From Pseudomonas sp. GD03919 (GTDB lineage Bacteria; Pseudomonadota; Gammaproteobacteria; Pseudomonadales; Pseudomonadaceae), in contig NZ_CP104582.1 of NCBI RefSeq assembly GCF_029814935.1, positions 3,348,001 through 3,412,000 of the forward strand: a DNA stretch of 64,000 nucleotides. The letters run 5' to 3'. The notes below the pieces were generated by a model that was not told the DNA's origin, did not search any database, and saw only the letters and a program-made list of their open reading frames with translations. Each line of letters starts with the position of its first letter. Position 1 is the stretch's first letter. Both the position numbers and the translations under genes were made by a program. Below are positions 34,361-44,092 of this stretch, in pieces.

Positions 34361-35045
34361 ATCCGTCTCCTTTCCAGATCCGCCGATTAAAGGCCGCGCC
34401 CAGTTGGATGGCAAGTGGCCAGCGCCTTCGAGGTGCTTCGCCGTGTTCCGTTTGCCTGCCTTCCTGACCGCCACCCTAGTGGCTTGTCCGGTCGTGACGC
34501 TACACGGGCAGAATTTCTGCATGCTGGCCAGTATCAAGCCGCTCTAAAGTCCGCTACCGGAAAGCGCTGTTTAGCGGTGAGAGACGGGGAAAGTGCGGAA
34601 GCTACTACCGACGCAAGCGATGTGGTGAGCAGTCCTCAGGTATGTGCGAAATTGCACTCCTCTTGACCACCAATTTGGGTTGGCGTTGACCACGGATTGC
34701 GTTCAACTTGACCAGGGCGTGTCACTGTCACGACCGTCAGAGAACGGCCAAAAGCGGCCTGTAGCAGGCAGCGTAAAAGGTCAGGAGCTGACGGCCACCG
34801 AACAATGTCTCCGTCCATGGCAGTTGGTTGCAATAGGTCTGAAGCGACCCTTGGCTCAGGATTGAATCGGTTAGCCTGCAGCTGCGCGAACCTCACCAAT
34901 GCAGCTGCCTTGATGAGAGGCTTGGGCGCTGTGGCTTGCTTAGGCTTGTCTGCGCAGGTCAAAAAACTGGCAACCAGAGTTGAGACCCACCAGCCAACCA
35001 AACCTAGAGTGGCATTCCCGATACTTTCAATAACAGGGAATGCGT
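34361..35045. other. 685-bp intergenic region between ATPase and alkyl-sulfate module
   Basis: No convincing gene. It holds the ATPase promoter region at its left end and, at 34661-34757, an inverted degenerate copy of a roughly 100-bp sequence also found at 44307-44412, including the GGCCAAAAGCGG core of the dispersed repeat (34746-34757). The leader of the DUF1254 gene lies at the right end. Short open frames here have no recognisable product. Confidence 0.5.
34661..34757 (-). repeat. Roughly 100-bp flanking repeat, left copy
   Basis: Read on the minus strand, GCTTTTGGCCG is followed by CTGGTCAAGTTGAACGCA, GTGGTCA and TGGTCAA blocks that line up in order with 44307-44412 (plus strand). The two copies bracket the alkyl-sulfate module in opposite orientation. 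Identity is judged by eye at roughly two thirds. Confidence 0.5.
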
Positions 35046-36530
35046 ATGAAACTCAAACTCTTGGCGACGGTTCTAGTGGGCGTCGCTCTGACCGCCGGGT
35101 ATCAGTACCTTGCCGTCCCCGACCTGCAGAAGAAAGATCCGGATGCAGGCCTCAGTCGCGACGAGCTTCGCAGCCGCGATGAGCGTGCGCAAGAAAACTG
35201 GGCCTACTCACTGGGCTTGCAGGCATATATCTGGGGGTTGCCGCTGACCATCACCGACCGCGAGCGCCTGCTGCGGCTTAACGAACGCAAACTGCGGTTC
35301 GTCACGGAACGCCAGATCTGTCCCTGCGCGCCCATCAACCAGATTGGCCACATGACCAAACTCGCCACCTCGGATGATGAACTGCCCTACACCCCGAACA
35401 ATGACACCGTCTACAGCGGCGTCATGCTGGAGCTCAAGGATGATCCGGTGATCCTCAGCCTGCCGGAAGTCCACGACCGCTACTGGAGCGTGCAGGTCGT
35501 CGATGCCTATCTTGAAAATCTGCCCTATATCGGCACCCGTGCGACCCTGGGCAAGGGCGGCCACTATCTGTTCACCGGCCCGGATTGGCAGGGCGAGGTA
35601 CCGCCCGGCGTCGAACTGCGTCGCTTGCCGACCAACTCCGGCGCCCTCGCCCTGCGCTACGGGGTGAGCAAGGAAGACCCTCAGGATCTGCCGCGCGTGC
35701 TGGAGCTGCAGAAACAGGTGCATACCACGTCGCTGAGCAACTGGAGCAGACCCGATGGCTTCGGCAAGGTGGTCGCGGTGAAGATGAACCGCAAGGAATA
35801 CAGTGGCGACCTAGCCGTCTTCGAACGCATGGTCGACCTGCTTAATGAGAACCCTCCACGCCCTGGGCAACAGGCCGCCGTAGCTATGTTCCAGAGCATC
35901 GGCATCGAGCTCGGCAAGCCCTTCGATGCCAGCAAGCTGCACCCTGCCACGGTGGCTGGCCTTAAACGCGCCCTGCAGGACAGCCAGGACCTGATGACCT
36001 GGAAGGTGAAGTACCGCGGTACGCCCTATCCGACTCGCTGGAACAACCTGCACGAGGGCACCTACGGCTTCCACTTCATCAACCGGGCAGAAGGCGCGCT
36101 CGAAGGGCTGATGGTGCATGATCGCGAGGAAGGGGTGTATTTCAGCACCTACGAGGACGGCACCGGCCAGTTGCTCGACGGCCAGAGCCGCTATGTCCTG
36201 CACTTCGAGCGCGACGCACTGCCTCAACTGCAGAACAAGGGCTTCTGGTCCATCACCCTGTACGGCACGAATTTCCAGTTGGTGGACAATGCCATCGACC
36301 GCTACTCGATCGGCGACCGCACCCCGGGCCTGAAATACAACCCGGATGGTTCCCTGACCCTCTACATCCAGCACCAGCCGCCGGCAGGGCAGGAGAGCAA
36401 CTGGCTACCGACTCCACAAACGGGTCTATTCCGCTTGAACTACCGCATCTATCTGCCCAATGAGCAAACACGCAATCCGCAAACACTGCAGCAATTTATT
36501 CCCGCCATTCAGCCTCAGGACCAGAGCTGA
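35046..36530 (+). CDS. DUF1254/DUF1214 exported protein
   Basis: A 494-residue protein. An N-terminal signal or anchor (KLLATVLVGVALTAGYQYLA) is followed by DUF1254 (about residues 45-180; YIWGLPLTITDRERL and PNNDTVYSGVMLELKDDPV) and a C-terminal DUF1214 (about 320-480; GFWSITLYGTNFQLVDN ... LYIQHQPP). Family members are periplasmic and often sit in catabolic clusters, but their reaction is not known to me. The ATG at 35046 follows AGGGA; ATG 35040 is the alternative. It heads the alkyl-sulfate module; it may act on or bind the alcohol or sulfate intermediates (inference). Confidence 0.88.
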   Translation: MKLKLLATVLVGVALTAGYQYLAVPDLQKKDPDAGLSRDELRSRDERAQENWAYSLGLQAYIWGLPLTITDRERLLRLNERKLRFVTERQICPCAPINQIGHMTKLATSDDELPYTPNNDTVYSGVMLELKDDPVILSLPEVHDRYWSVQVVDAYLENLPYIGTRATLGKGGHYLFTGPDWQGEVPPGVELRRLPTNSGALALRYGVSKEDPQDLPRVLELQKQVHTTSLSNWSRPDGFGKVVAVKMNRKEYSGDLAVFERMVDLLNENPPRPGQQAAVAMFQSIGIELGKPFDASKLHPATVAGLKRALQDSQDLMTWKVKYRGTPYPTRWNNLHEGTYGFHFINRAEGALEGLMVHDREEGVYFSTYEDGTGQLLDGQSRYVLHFERDALPQLQNKGFWSITLYGTNFQLVDNAIDRYSIGDRTPGLKYNPDGSLTLYIQHQPPAGQESNWLPTPQTGLFRLNYRIYLPNEQTRNPQTLQQFIPAIQPQDQS

Positions 36531-36578
36531 TAGCGGCCAGGCTGGGTCCGCCTTATGCCCCAGCCTGAACTCTGCAAA

Positions 36579-37616
36579 CTAGCGCGCCTTCCGTTCACGC
36601 CGGTACTGCCCAGGACTGCCACCTGTCCAGCGTTTGAAGGCCCGGTTAAAGCTGCTCTGATCAATGAAACCAAGGCTGAATGCGATCTCATTCAGACTCA
36701 TGCCGGGCATGCCCAGATAGCGCAGCGCCAAGTCATGGCGGATCTCGTCCTGCAGCTCCTTGAACGAGGTGCCTTCCTCGGCCAGCTTGCGGTGCAAATT
36801 GCGTCCACTCATGTTCAGGCGCTCGGCAATCTGCTCAAGCCCGAACTGGTCGGTGCTCAGCAGGGCAATGATTTCCTTGCGCACCTGCAGGCTGACCTGC
36901 TCATGGCGCATGCGCCCCAGGTAATCGCGTAGCAGCTGCTCATTCATGCCAGCAATCATGGCGTTGGCCGCCGGCAGCTCACGGTCCAGCATGCCGGAGG
37001 CCATCAGCAGTACATTCGCCTCCGCGCCGAAGTGCAGGGGCACCCCGAAGAACTGCTCGAACGCATCCCGCTGCTGCGGAACCGGGCGGCGCAGATGCAC
37101 CTCCAGCAGGCCATCCGCCGCACAGGCGCCGAGCAACTCGCGGAAGGTGCGGAACAACACCCCCATGAAGGCATCGATCGGAAAATAAGGCCGTTGCGCA
37201 GAGGTGGAACTGTCGGACCCGAGGATCAGCGCGACTCCCTGCGGCCCCTCGTTCACCTCGATCTCGGCGATGGTCGTCACCACCTGGACGTAACGCTGAA
37301 GACGCTGCAGAGCTTCGCGCAAAGTGGCGCTGGCCTGCAGGGCAAAGACCATGGCATTGAGGTGTGTGGGGTAGAGGTTGGCCGCCACCTGCAGTCCGAA
37401 GGCATCGTTGCCAGTCCGCTCCACGCTGAGCCGCCAGAGTTTCCACATATTGACCACCGCGACCCGAAACTCCGGATCGAGTACCGACGCCGGATCGATG
37501 CCCGCCTCCAACATTAGAGGCTCAGCCTCTATGCCATAGCCCTGCAGGGCACGCTGAATAGCCAGAGTCCATGTAGCGATGGTGGTGTGGACCAGTTCGT
37601 GGGGGGCGCTGCTCAT
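36579..37616 (-). CDS. AraC-family transcriptional regulator
   Basis: A 345-residue regulator with an N-terminal Arabinose_bd-type sensor (about residues 20-200; PEFRVAVVNMWKLWRLSVER) and a C-terminal double helix-turn-helix (FGLEQIAERLNMSGRNLHRK and SLNEIAFSLGFIDQSSFNRA). Members of this OruR/ArgR-like group sense small metabolites. It is divergent from the DUF1302-DUF1329 operon, 139 bases away, and converges on the DUF1254 gene, so it probably activates the transport genes. The ATG at 37616 gives the family N-terminus. Confidence 0.88.
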   Translation of the reverse strand: MSSAPHELVHTTIATWTLAIQRALQGYGIEAEPLMLEAGIDPASVLDPEFRVAVVNMWKLWRLSVERTGNDAFGLQVAANLYPTHLNAMVFALQASATLREALQRLQRYVQVVTTIAEIEVNEGPQGVALILGSDSSTSAQRPYFPIDAFMGVLFRTFRELLGACAADGLLEVHLRRPVPQQRDAFEQFFGVPLHFGAEANVLLMASGMLDRELPAANAMIAGMNEQLLRDYLGRMRHEQVSLQVRKEIIALLSTDQFGLEQIAERLNMSGRNLHRKLAEEGTSFKELQDEIRHDLALRYLGMPGMSLNEIAFSLGFIDQSSFNRAFKRWTGGSPGQYRRERKAR

Positions 37617-37755
37617 CTGTATTCCTGTCTGAAAATGCCAAAAAAGCGGCAATGCACGCCAAGAAAGATAAGACGCTTCTTCATATCTTAAGCCTCCAGC
37701 CATGCGGAACAACCGTTTGCGCTCACAACAACAAAAACAATCCTCGAGGATTCTC

Positions 37756-39642
37756 ATGCACAAATTTCGCAGAGGCCGCGGTGCAATCCTGTACCCGCTG
37801 CTAGCCCTCAATGGTGCGCTCTGCCAGGCCGCTACCTTCGAGCTGGACAACGGCATCAGCGGCCGTTGGGACACCAGCCTGTCAGCCGGCCTCAGCATCA
37901 GCACCAGCAATCCGGACAAGCCGCTACTGCCCATTGCCTACGGCGGGTCTGCAGCCGGCATCAACGGCAACGATGGGCGCCAGAACTTCAAGGCTGGCGA
38001 CACCTTCTCCCGACGGGTCAAAGCCATCTCCGAGCTGGCTCTGAGCCGAGACAACCTCGGCCTGCAGATCAGTGGCAAGTTCTGGTATGACGACCTGCTG
38101 AAAAACGGGGACGCCCGCTTCAAAGACTTCGACGATTCGGGTTTTGATTCACTGGCCACGTTTTCCGGGGCCGAGTTGATGGATGCCTACGTCTGGGGTG
38201 AGTTCCAGCTGAATGACCGAGCGCTGGATATCCGCCTTGGTCAGCAGGTCCTGAGCTGGGGGGAAAGCACCTTCATCCAGGGCGGTATCAATGTGATCAA
38301 TCCCATCGACGCAAATGCCCTCACCAGCCCAGGGGTCGAGATCAAGGAAGCCTTGATTCCAGTCAACCTGTTCAATCTGTCGTTGGGACTCAGCGACAAC
38401 CTCTCGGCCAGCGCCTTCTATCAGCTGGAATGGCGTGCCACGGTACAACCGGGCTGCGGCACCTTCTTCGCTCAGTCGGATGCCAGCCAACCGGGCTGCG
38501 GCCCGCTGCACGCAGTGGCCGCGCTCACCGAAGCGCAGCAGGACAACCTGCAGTTGGTCTACCCGCGGCTGCCAGCTGGGGCCAACATGCGAATTCCTCG
38601 TCTCAGTGACGATAAGCCTTCAGATAGCGGGCAGTGGGGCCTAAGGCTGGACTACTTCGCCGAAGCGCTGAACAGCACCGAATTCGCCTTCTACGTGATG
38701 AACTATCACAGCCGTCTGCCCTATACCAACGCCGCCACTGCCGACTATTCGAAACGGCCCGGAAGCGGATTCTTCCTGCCCGGGGTCACCAACAACCCGG
38801 CTTATGGAGGCAGCATCGCCAATCCCTTGGCCCAGGCACCGCTCTATCAGATGGCCTTCCCAGAAGATATCCGCCTGTACGGGCTGAGCTTCAACACCTC
38901 GGGTCCCTGGGGAATTTCCTTAGCCGGTGAGATAAGCCACAGGCCCAACCAGCCGATTGCCATCAACGGCCAGGACTTTCTCTATGCCAGCGGTTTTCTC
39001 GATACCGAGTCGCCCATCGTCGATGAACTATTCGGCCTGGACATCGTGACCCCGGGCACCGGTCCCATCCTTGCTAAAGCCGCAGGTCTCTATGGAAAGC
39101 AAGTACAGGGTTACCAGCGCAAACCTGTGAGCCAGCTGCAATTGACCGCCATGCAAACCTTCAGCGACATCTGGGGCGCGGAGAACCTGCTGCTGATGGC
39201 CGAGGTCGGGGCCGTGCATGTGGCTGACCTGGAACCGGTGCAAACCATTGCCTACGGGCGCGATGCGGTCTACGGCTCTGGCGTGGAAGGCACCGCCATC
39301 GCCTGCAAGAACCCGGCGCTGAACAAAGACTATTGCCGGCTTGATGGCTACACCACGCCGTGGTCCTGGGGCTATGCCGCTCGGGCCAACCTGACCTACA
39401 GCAACCTGCTACCAGGCACCGTGGTCACCCCGTCGCTGGCCTGGCGCCATGATGTCAAAGGCTACGCGCCCTCTCCGGCACCACAGTTCATCGAGGGTCG
39501 CCAGGCCGTCACGCTAGCCGTGAACTTCGATTATCAAAATCGGTACAACGCGGCGCTCAGTTACACCGACTTCTTTGGGGGCGACTTCAACCCACAGACT
39601 GACCGGGACTTCATCTCATTCACCCTTGGCGCCAAGTTCTGA
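37756..39642 (+). CDS. DUF1302 outer-membrane porin-like protein
   Basis: A 628-residue protein with a signal sequence (ending ALCQA, about residue 30) and a long beta-strand-rich body typical of DUF1302: ELDNGISGRWDTSLSAGLSI, then LDIRLGQQVLSWGESTFIQG, and a C-terminal FISFTLGAKF ending in an aromatic residue, as expected for an outer-membrane barrel. Members accompany DUF1329 proteins and are linked to uptake or export of hydrophobic compounds. The ATG at 37756 follows GAGGA. The next gene starts 10 bases on, so they form an operon. Here it probably lets long-chain sulfates or alcohols cross the outer membrane (inference). Confidence 0.88.
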   Translation: MHKFRRGRGAILYPLLALNGALCQAATFELDNGISGRWDTSLSAGLSISTSNPDKPLLPIAYGGSAAGINGNDGRQNFKAGDTFSRRVKAISELALSRDNLGLQISGKFWYDDLLKNGDARFKDFDDSGFDSLATFSGAELMDAYVWGEFQLNDRALDIRLGQQVLSWGESTFIQGGINVINPIDANALTSPGVEIKEALIPVNLFNLSLGLSDNLSASAFYQLEWRATVQPGCGTFFAQSDASQPGCGPLHAVAALTEAQQDNLQLVYPRLPAGANMRIPRLSDDKPSDSGQWGLRLDYFAEALNSTEFAFYVMNYHSRLPYTNAATADYSKRPGSGFFLPGVTNNPAYGGSIANPLAQAPLYQMAFPEDIRLYGLSFNTSGPWGISLAGEISHRPNQPIAINGQDFLYASGFLDTESPIVDELFGLDIVTPGTGPILAKAAGLYGKQVQGYQRKPVSQLQLTAMQTFSDIWGAENLLLMAEVGAVHVADLEPVQTIAYGRDAVYGSGVEGTAIACKNPALNKDYCRLDGYTTPWSWGYAARANLTYSNLLPGTVVTPSLAWRHDVKGYAPSPAPQFIEGRQAVTLAVNFDYQNRYNAALSYTDFFGGDFNPQTDRDFISFTLGAKF

Positions 39643-39652
39643 GGAACCACGC

Positions 39653-41008
39653 ATGTTCAATCACTCTGCCACCCGCCACGTCCTCTTTGCATTGGGGCTG
39701 GCGCTCAGTCAACCCGTACTCTGTGCAGTTTCACCCGAGCTGGCTGCACAGCTTGATCTACAGCTGACCCCCATGGGGGCCGAACGCGCCGGGAATGCCG
39801 ACGGAAGCATTCCCTCCTGGGACGGAGGTTTCAAGACATCGAGCATGGACCGAACGCTGGCTGACCCCTATAGCACCGAACAGATGCTGCAACGCATCGA
39901 CTCCAGCAATATGGCGCCGTTCGCCAAATGGCTGAGCCCCGGCACCCAAGCGATGCTCCACCAGTATCCGCAGAGCTTTTACCTGCAGCTGTATCCCACA
40001 CACCGTAGCGCGGCCTACCCCGAGTCCATCCTGCAGCAGAGCCGTCAGAATGCTACCCAGATCAGCCTCAATGCCAGTGGTAGTGGCCTGGAGGGCGGCT
40101 ACGCCAGTGGCGTGCCATTTCCGATTCCGCAGCGGGCCGAAGAGGTCATCTGGAACCATGTCACCCGCTACCGCGGCGGCGCTGTCATGCGCGAGACGCA
40201 TCGTATGCCAGTGCAAACTGACGGCAGTTATCAGGCCAGTCTCATCCGCCAGACCCAGGTCTTTGCCACCCATGTCAAAGACAACACCCCGGACAGCAAT
40301 ATCCTCTTCTACTTCATCGGCCAGACCCTGGCTCCTGCCCGCCTGGCCGGCAATATCGCCCTGATTCACGAGCCCCTTGATCAGTTACGTACGCCCCGTC
40401 AGGCCTGGTCCTACAACGCCGGACAGCGGCGTGTGCGCCGCGCTCCGACACTGGCCTACGACTCCCCACAGAACAGCGCGGAAGGCCTGGCAACTTCAGA
40501 CAACATGGATATGTACAACGGTGCGTTCGACCGCTACAACTGGACCCTCAAAGGCAAACGGGAGCTGTTGATTCCCTACAACAATTACCACCTGCACGGC
40601 AAAGGCCTGAAATACGCTCAGATCATCCAGCCCGCCCACATCAACAGCGGCTATATACGTTACGAGCGGCATCGGGTCTGGGAGATTGAAGGTGAGCTCA
40701 AACCTGGCCAGCGCCACATCTATCAGAAGCGCACCTTCTTCATCGATGAAGACACCTGGCAAATTGCCCTGGCGGATCACTATGATGCTCGCGGAGAGCT
40801 CTGGAGAGTATCGACCGCCTACCAGATGAACTTCTACAACGACCTGGTGCCATGGATGACCGCTGAGGCCACACATGACCTGCAGTCGCGCCGCTACCTG
40901 CTGAGCGGTCTGAGCAACGAAGTCAAGCGCGAAGCCAGCTTCGGCCATGAGGCTCTGCGCCAAGACTTCAAGCCAGATGCCTTGCGCCGCTTGGGTGGGA
41001 AGAACTGA
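39653..41008 (+). CDS. DUF1329 exported protein (LolB-like fold family)
   Basis: A 451-residue exported protein. Signal peptide residues 1-24 (LFALGLALSQPVLCA), then a DUF1329 domain over almost the whole length, with the characteristic start LTPMGAERAGNADGSIPSWD and later RVRRAPTLAYDSPQNSAEGL. It is usually encoded directly after a DUF1302 gene, as here (10-base gap, GAGGAA site). The pair is thought to move hydrophobic molecules between the membranes. Downstream, the LysR gene converges on it with an 80-base gap. Confidence 0.88.
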   Translation: MFNHSATRHVLFALGLALSQPVLCAVSPELAAQLDLQLTPMGAERAGNADGSIPSWDGGFKTSSMDRTLADPYSTEQMLQRIDSSNMAPFAKWLSPGTQAMLHQYPQSFYLQLYPTHRSAAYPESILQQSRQNATQISLNASGSGLEGGYASGVPFPIPQRAEEVIWNHVTRYRGGAVMRETHRMPVQTDGSYQASLIRQTQVFATHVKDNTPDSNILFYFIGQTLAPARLAGNIALIHEPLDQLRTPRQAWSYNAGQRRVRRAPTLAYDSPQNSAEGLATSDNMDMYNGAFDRYNWTLKGKRELLIPYNNYHLHGKGLKYAQIIQPAHINSGYIRYERHRVWEIEGELKPGQRHIYQKRTFFIDEDTWQIALADHYDARGELWRVSTAYQMNFYNDLVPWMTAEATHDLQSRRYLLSGLSNEVKREASFGHEALRQDFKPDALRRLGGKN

Positions 41009-41087
41009 AGGATCGGTCTTCGGCGAGTCAGCCATTCGGCGTCGGACGACGATCTGCTGCAGGTTGACCGCCTTGCCATGCCCTTCC

Positions 41088-42035
41088 CTAACGGGCCAAC
41101 CAAGCATCTTGGCGCTGGCGCACGGTGGCATCATGGGCCAGAAGCACCTCGATGAAGCATTGCGCAGCCAGTGATAGGCGCCTGCCGCGCAGACGAGCAA
41201 TCCCGAAACGCCCACGCAGGCCAGGGTCAAGGCTGCGTAAAGCCTGCAAGTCGCCGCGCCGCAGTTCGTCTTCCACCATAAACCAAGGCAATATCGCCAG
41301 CGCCTCACAGCCCTGCAGGAGCTGCTTGAGAATGGCCGAGCTATCGCAGGTGATGGCCAGCTTCCACTGCTCACGCCAGGTGTTCTGCAAGGCTCTAGGT
41401 AGGCGCTTGAGCAGCTGCTCGCGAATATCCTCGGGAAGGTTGGGTCCGGCCAGTGGATACTTCAACAGCATCTCCAGACTAGGCTCGGGGTGCTCAAGCA
41501 AGGGATGACCGGCGCGGCACATTGGCAGCGTGTGGTGCTCACCAAGGGCTTGTATCGTATAGCTGGGGTCGTCTTCGATCTCGTGCAAGTCGGCCACCAG
41601 CAGATCTATTTCCCGGCGTTGCAAACGCGCGGGCAGTTCTTGCCAGGGTGCCAGCACCACCTCCAAATGCACGCCGGGGTGCGCGCGGTTCAAGATGGCC
41701 AGCACCGGGGCGACAAGCGCGGCGCCGGCAAACGGACCTACTCCCACACGCAACTCACCTTGCTCCAGGCCGCGCGCCAATTGCAGGTCACGCTGCAAGT
41801 CCTGGGCGTGCAGCAGCAGTTGCCGGGCATGCTGCAATAGCAGCTCGCCCATCGTAGTGGGGGTCACTTCGCGGTGGCTGCGATCAAACAACTGCTCGCC
41901 AACCTGCGCTTCCAGCGCTTGCAGGCTGCGGGTCAGCGCCGGTTGGGAGAGGTGCAGCGCCTCTGCGGCGCGGGCAAAGTTGCCATGTTCGGCCAGGGCC
42001 AAGGCATGACGCAGGTGACGGAGCTCTATATTCAT
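41088..42035 (-). CDS. LysR-family transcriptional regulator
   Basis: A 315-residue regulator with an N-terminal wHTH (LRHALALAEHGNFARAAEAL, then HLSQPALTRSLQALE) and a periplasmic-binding-like effector domain (about residues 90-300). Divergent from the alkyl sulfatase gene with 92 bases between starts, the standard layout of LysR activators (compare SdsB1 upstream of sdsA1 in P. aeruginosa). It probably responds to an alkyl sulfate or its alcohol product. Confidence 0.9.
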   Translation of the reverse strand: MNIELRHLRHALALAEHGNFARAAEALHLSQPALTRSLQALEAQVGEQLFDRSHREVTPTTMGELLLQHARQLLLHAQDLQRDLQLARGLEQGELRVGVGPFAGAALVAPVLAILNRAHPGVHLEVVLAPWQELPARLQRREIDLLVADLHEIEDDPSYTIQALGEHHTLPMCRAGHPLLEHPEPSLEMLLKYPLAGPNLPEDIREQLLKRLPRALQNTWREQWKLAITCDSSAILKQLLQGCEALAILPWFMVEDELRRGDLQALRSLDPGLRGRFGIARLRGRRLSLAAQCFIEVLLAHDATVRQRQDAWLAR

Positions 42036-42127
42036 GTCTTTCGCGCATCAAGGAGATGATTTGATTGCATTGGACGCATAATAGGGCGCACGCCATGCTC
42101 TGACCAGACACTCTCTGGAGAACGCCG

Positions 42128-44092
42128 ATGAATCTGCCCTTTCGCTGGATGCTAACCAGCACCTTGTTGCTACTCAGTGCATGCAGCGACAGCCCTGCGC
42201 CCAGCCACAGCGCCGCCACGCCACGCACGCAAGCTGCCCAGGCCGAGGTGGCGCAGAGCTATGACCTGAGCCATGTCGAGGGCCTGGCCCAGGCACGCCG
42301 CGGCCTGATTGCCACGCCTCAGGGCCAGGTGCGCGATGCCGAAGGCGAAGTGATCTGGGACTTCGATAGCTTTGCGTTTATCCAAGGCGAGGCCCCCACT
42401 ACCGTCAACCCCAGCCTGTGGCGGCAAGCGCTGCTGAATAACCAGGTTGGGCTGTTCAAAGTCAGCGACAAAATCTATCAGCTACGCGGCTTCGACCTAG
42501 CCAACATGACGCTGATCGAAGGCGACAGCGGCTGGATTGTCATCGACCCGCTAACCAGCCGGGAAACCGCCGCCTTCGCCATGGACTTCGTTGCGCAACA
42601 TCTGGGCCCGCGCCCGGTAAGCGCGATGATCTTCAGCCACAGCCATGTCGATCACTTTGGCGGCGCCCTCGGCGTGATCAGCGCCGAAGACGCCAAGGTT
42701 CGTCAGCTGCCGGTGATTGCCCCGGCTGGGTTTATGGAAGAGGCCACCAGCGAAAACCTGATGATGGGCATCGCCATGTCCCGCCGTGCCACCTTCATGT
42801 ATGGCAAGCGTCTGCCGCGCAGCGCCGAGGGCCTGGTGGACAACGGCCTGGGCAAGGCGGTGGCCTTCGGGCACATGGGCATTCTGCCGCCCACCCAACT
42901 GATCGACGGCCGCGAACAGACGCTGGACGTGGATGGGGTGCGCTTCGTCTTCTACAACGTACCCGGGAGTGAAGCCCCGGCGGAAATGACCTTCAGCCTG
43001 CCGGAGCTGAACGCCTTTGGCGGCGCCGAGCTACTCTCGCAAACCCTGCACAACCTGTACACCCTACGCGGCGCCAAGGTGCGCGATGCCTTGCAGTGGG
43101 CCAACTACATCGACGCCAGCCGCGCGCAAGCCGCTGGCGCCGAGGTACTGTTCAACCAGCACCACTGGCCAGTGTGGGGGCAGGACAACATCCAGACCTT
43201 CCTCACCACCCAGCGTGATGTCTACCGCTACCTGCACGATCAAACTGTTCGCCTGATGAATGCCGGCCTCACCGCGCCGGAGATCGCCGAGCAACTGCAC
43301 CTGCCGCCCAGCCTCGACCGCCATCTGAACGTGCACGGCTACTACGGAACCCTCAAGCACAACGTGCGCGGCATCTATCAGTTCTACCTGGGCTGGTTCG
43401 ACGCCAACCCGGCCAACCTCGACCCACTGCCGCCGGTGGCCGCCGCCGCCAAGTACGTGGCCCTGGCCGGCGGCCGTGAGCCGCTGCTGGCAGCCGCCGA
43501 GCAGGCCTATGCCGAGGGCGATTACCGCTGGGCCGCGGAGCTGGGCAAACATCTGCTCTATGCCGATCCGGACGACCAGGGCGCCCGCGATCTGCAGGCA
43601 CGCAGCTTCGAGCAACTGGGCTATCAGGCCGAGTCGGGGCCCTGGCGCAACTTCTACCTGAGTGGCGCCTATGAGCTGCGCCACGGCCTGCCGGAAGAGG
43701 GTTTCACCCCGGTGATGATGCTCGACATGCTCAAACACACCGCGCCCGAGCGGTTCCTGGACGTGATGGCCACCAAGCTCGATGGCACGGCGGCAGCCGA
43801 CAGCGCGCTGCGTATCAACCTCAACTTCACCGACAGCGGCGCGCGCTATCACCTGTGGATCGAGAACGCCGTGCTGCATCACCGCCGCATGAATGAAGAC
43901 GAAGTCGCCGAGGCCGACGCCAGCCTCAACCTGAGTAAGGACTTCTTCTTGCAGATGATCAGTGGGCAAGCCGGCGCCGCTGCCCTGCTCAGCTCCGATC
44001 AGGTGTCGATCGACGGCAACCCCCTGGCCCTTGGGCGCTTCTTCAGCCTACTGGATCAGCCAGACGGACGCTTCCCCATTGTCACGCGGTAG
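42128..44092 (+). CDS. sdsA1: SdsA-type alkyl sulfatase
   Basis: A 654-residue exported metallo-beta-lactamase-fold hydrolase that splits primary alkyl sulfates such as dodecyl sulfate to alcohol and sulfate. The N-terminus has a lipoprotein-type signal (LLLLSACSDS, Cys about residue 19). The metal-binding motif HSHVDHFGG is near residue 175, with downstream ligands in the NVPGSEAPAEMTFSLPELNA and FNQHHWPVWG regions. A helical dimerisation domain follows (about 400-520), then a SCP2-like C-terminus (about 530-650) suited to binding alkyl chains. Its length matches SdsA1. Divergent from the LysR gene. Being carried on a mobile element is noteworthy. Confidence 0.92.
   Translation: MNLPFRWMLTSTLLLLSACSDSPAPSHSAATPRTQAAQAEVAQSYDLSHVEGLAQARRGLIATPQGQVRDAEGEVIWDFDSFAFIQGEAPTTVNPSLWRQALLNNQVGLFKVSDKIYQLRGFDLANMTLIEGDSGWIVIDPLTSRETAAFAMDFVAQHLGPRPVSAMIFSHSHVDHFGGALGVISAEDAKVRQLPVIAPAGFMEEATSENLMMGIAMSRRATFMYGKRLPRSAEGLVDNGLGKAVAFGHMGILPPTQLIDGREQTLDVDGVRFVFYNVPGSEAPAEMTFSLPELNAFGGAELLSQTLHNLYTLRGAKVRDALQWANYIDASRAQAAGAEVLFNQHHWPVWGQDNIQTFLTTQRDVYRYLHDQTVRLMNAGLTAPEIAEQLHLPPSLDRHLNVHGYYGTLKHNVRGIYQFYLGWFDANPANLDPLPPVAAAAKYVALAGGREPLLAAAEQAYAEGDYRWAAELGKHLLYADPDDQGARDLQARSFEQLGYQAESGPWRNFYLSGAYELRHGLPEEGFTPVMMLDMLKHTAPERFLDVMATKLDGTAAADSALRINLNFTDSGARYHLWIENAVLHHRRMNEDEVAEADASLNLSKDFFLQMISGQAGAAALLSSDQVSIDGNPLALGRFFSLLDQPDGRFPIVTR

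Noticed and set aside
34636..35001. 121-codon open frame on the minus strand between the ATPase and DUF1254 genes
   Set aside because: Overlaps the left flanking repeat and the DUF1254 promoter region; no start signal or recognisable product.
42036..42127. Specific LysR binding box between lysR and sdsA
   Set aside because: The region is surely regulatory but no convincing T-N11-A palindrome stands out, so no site is called.
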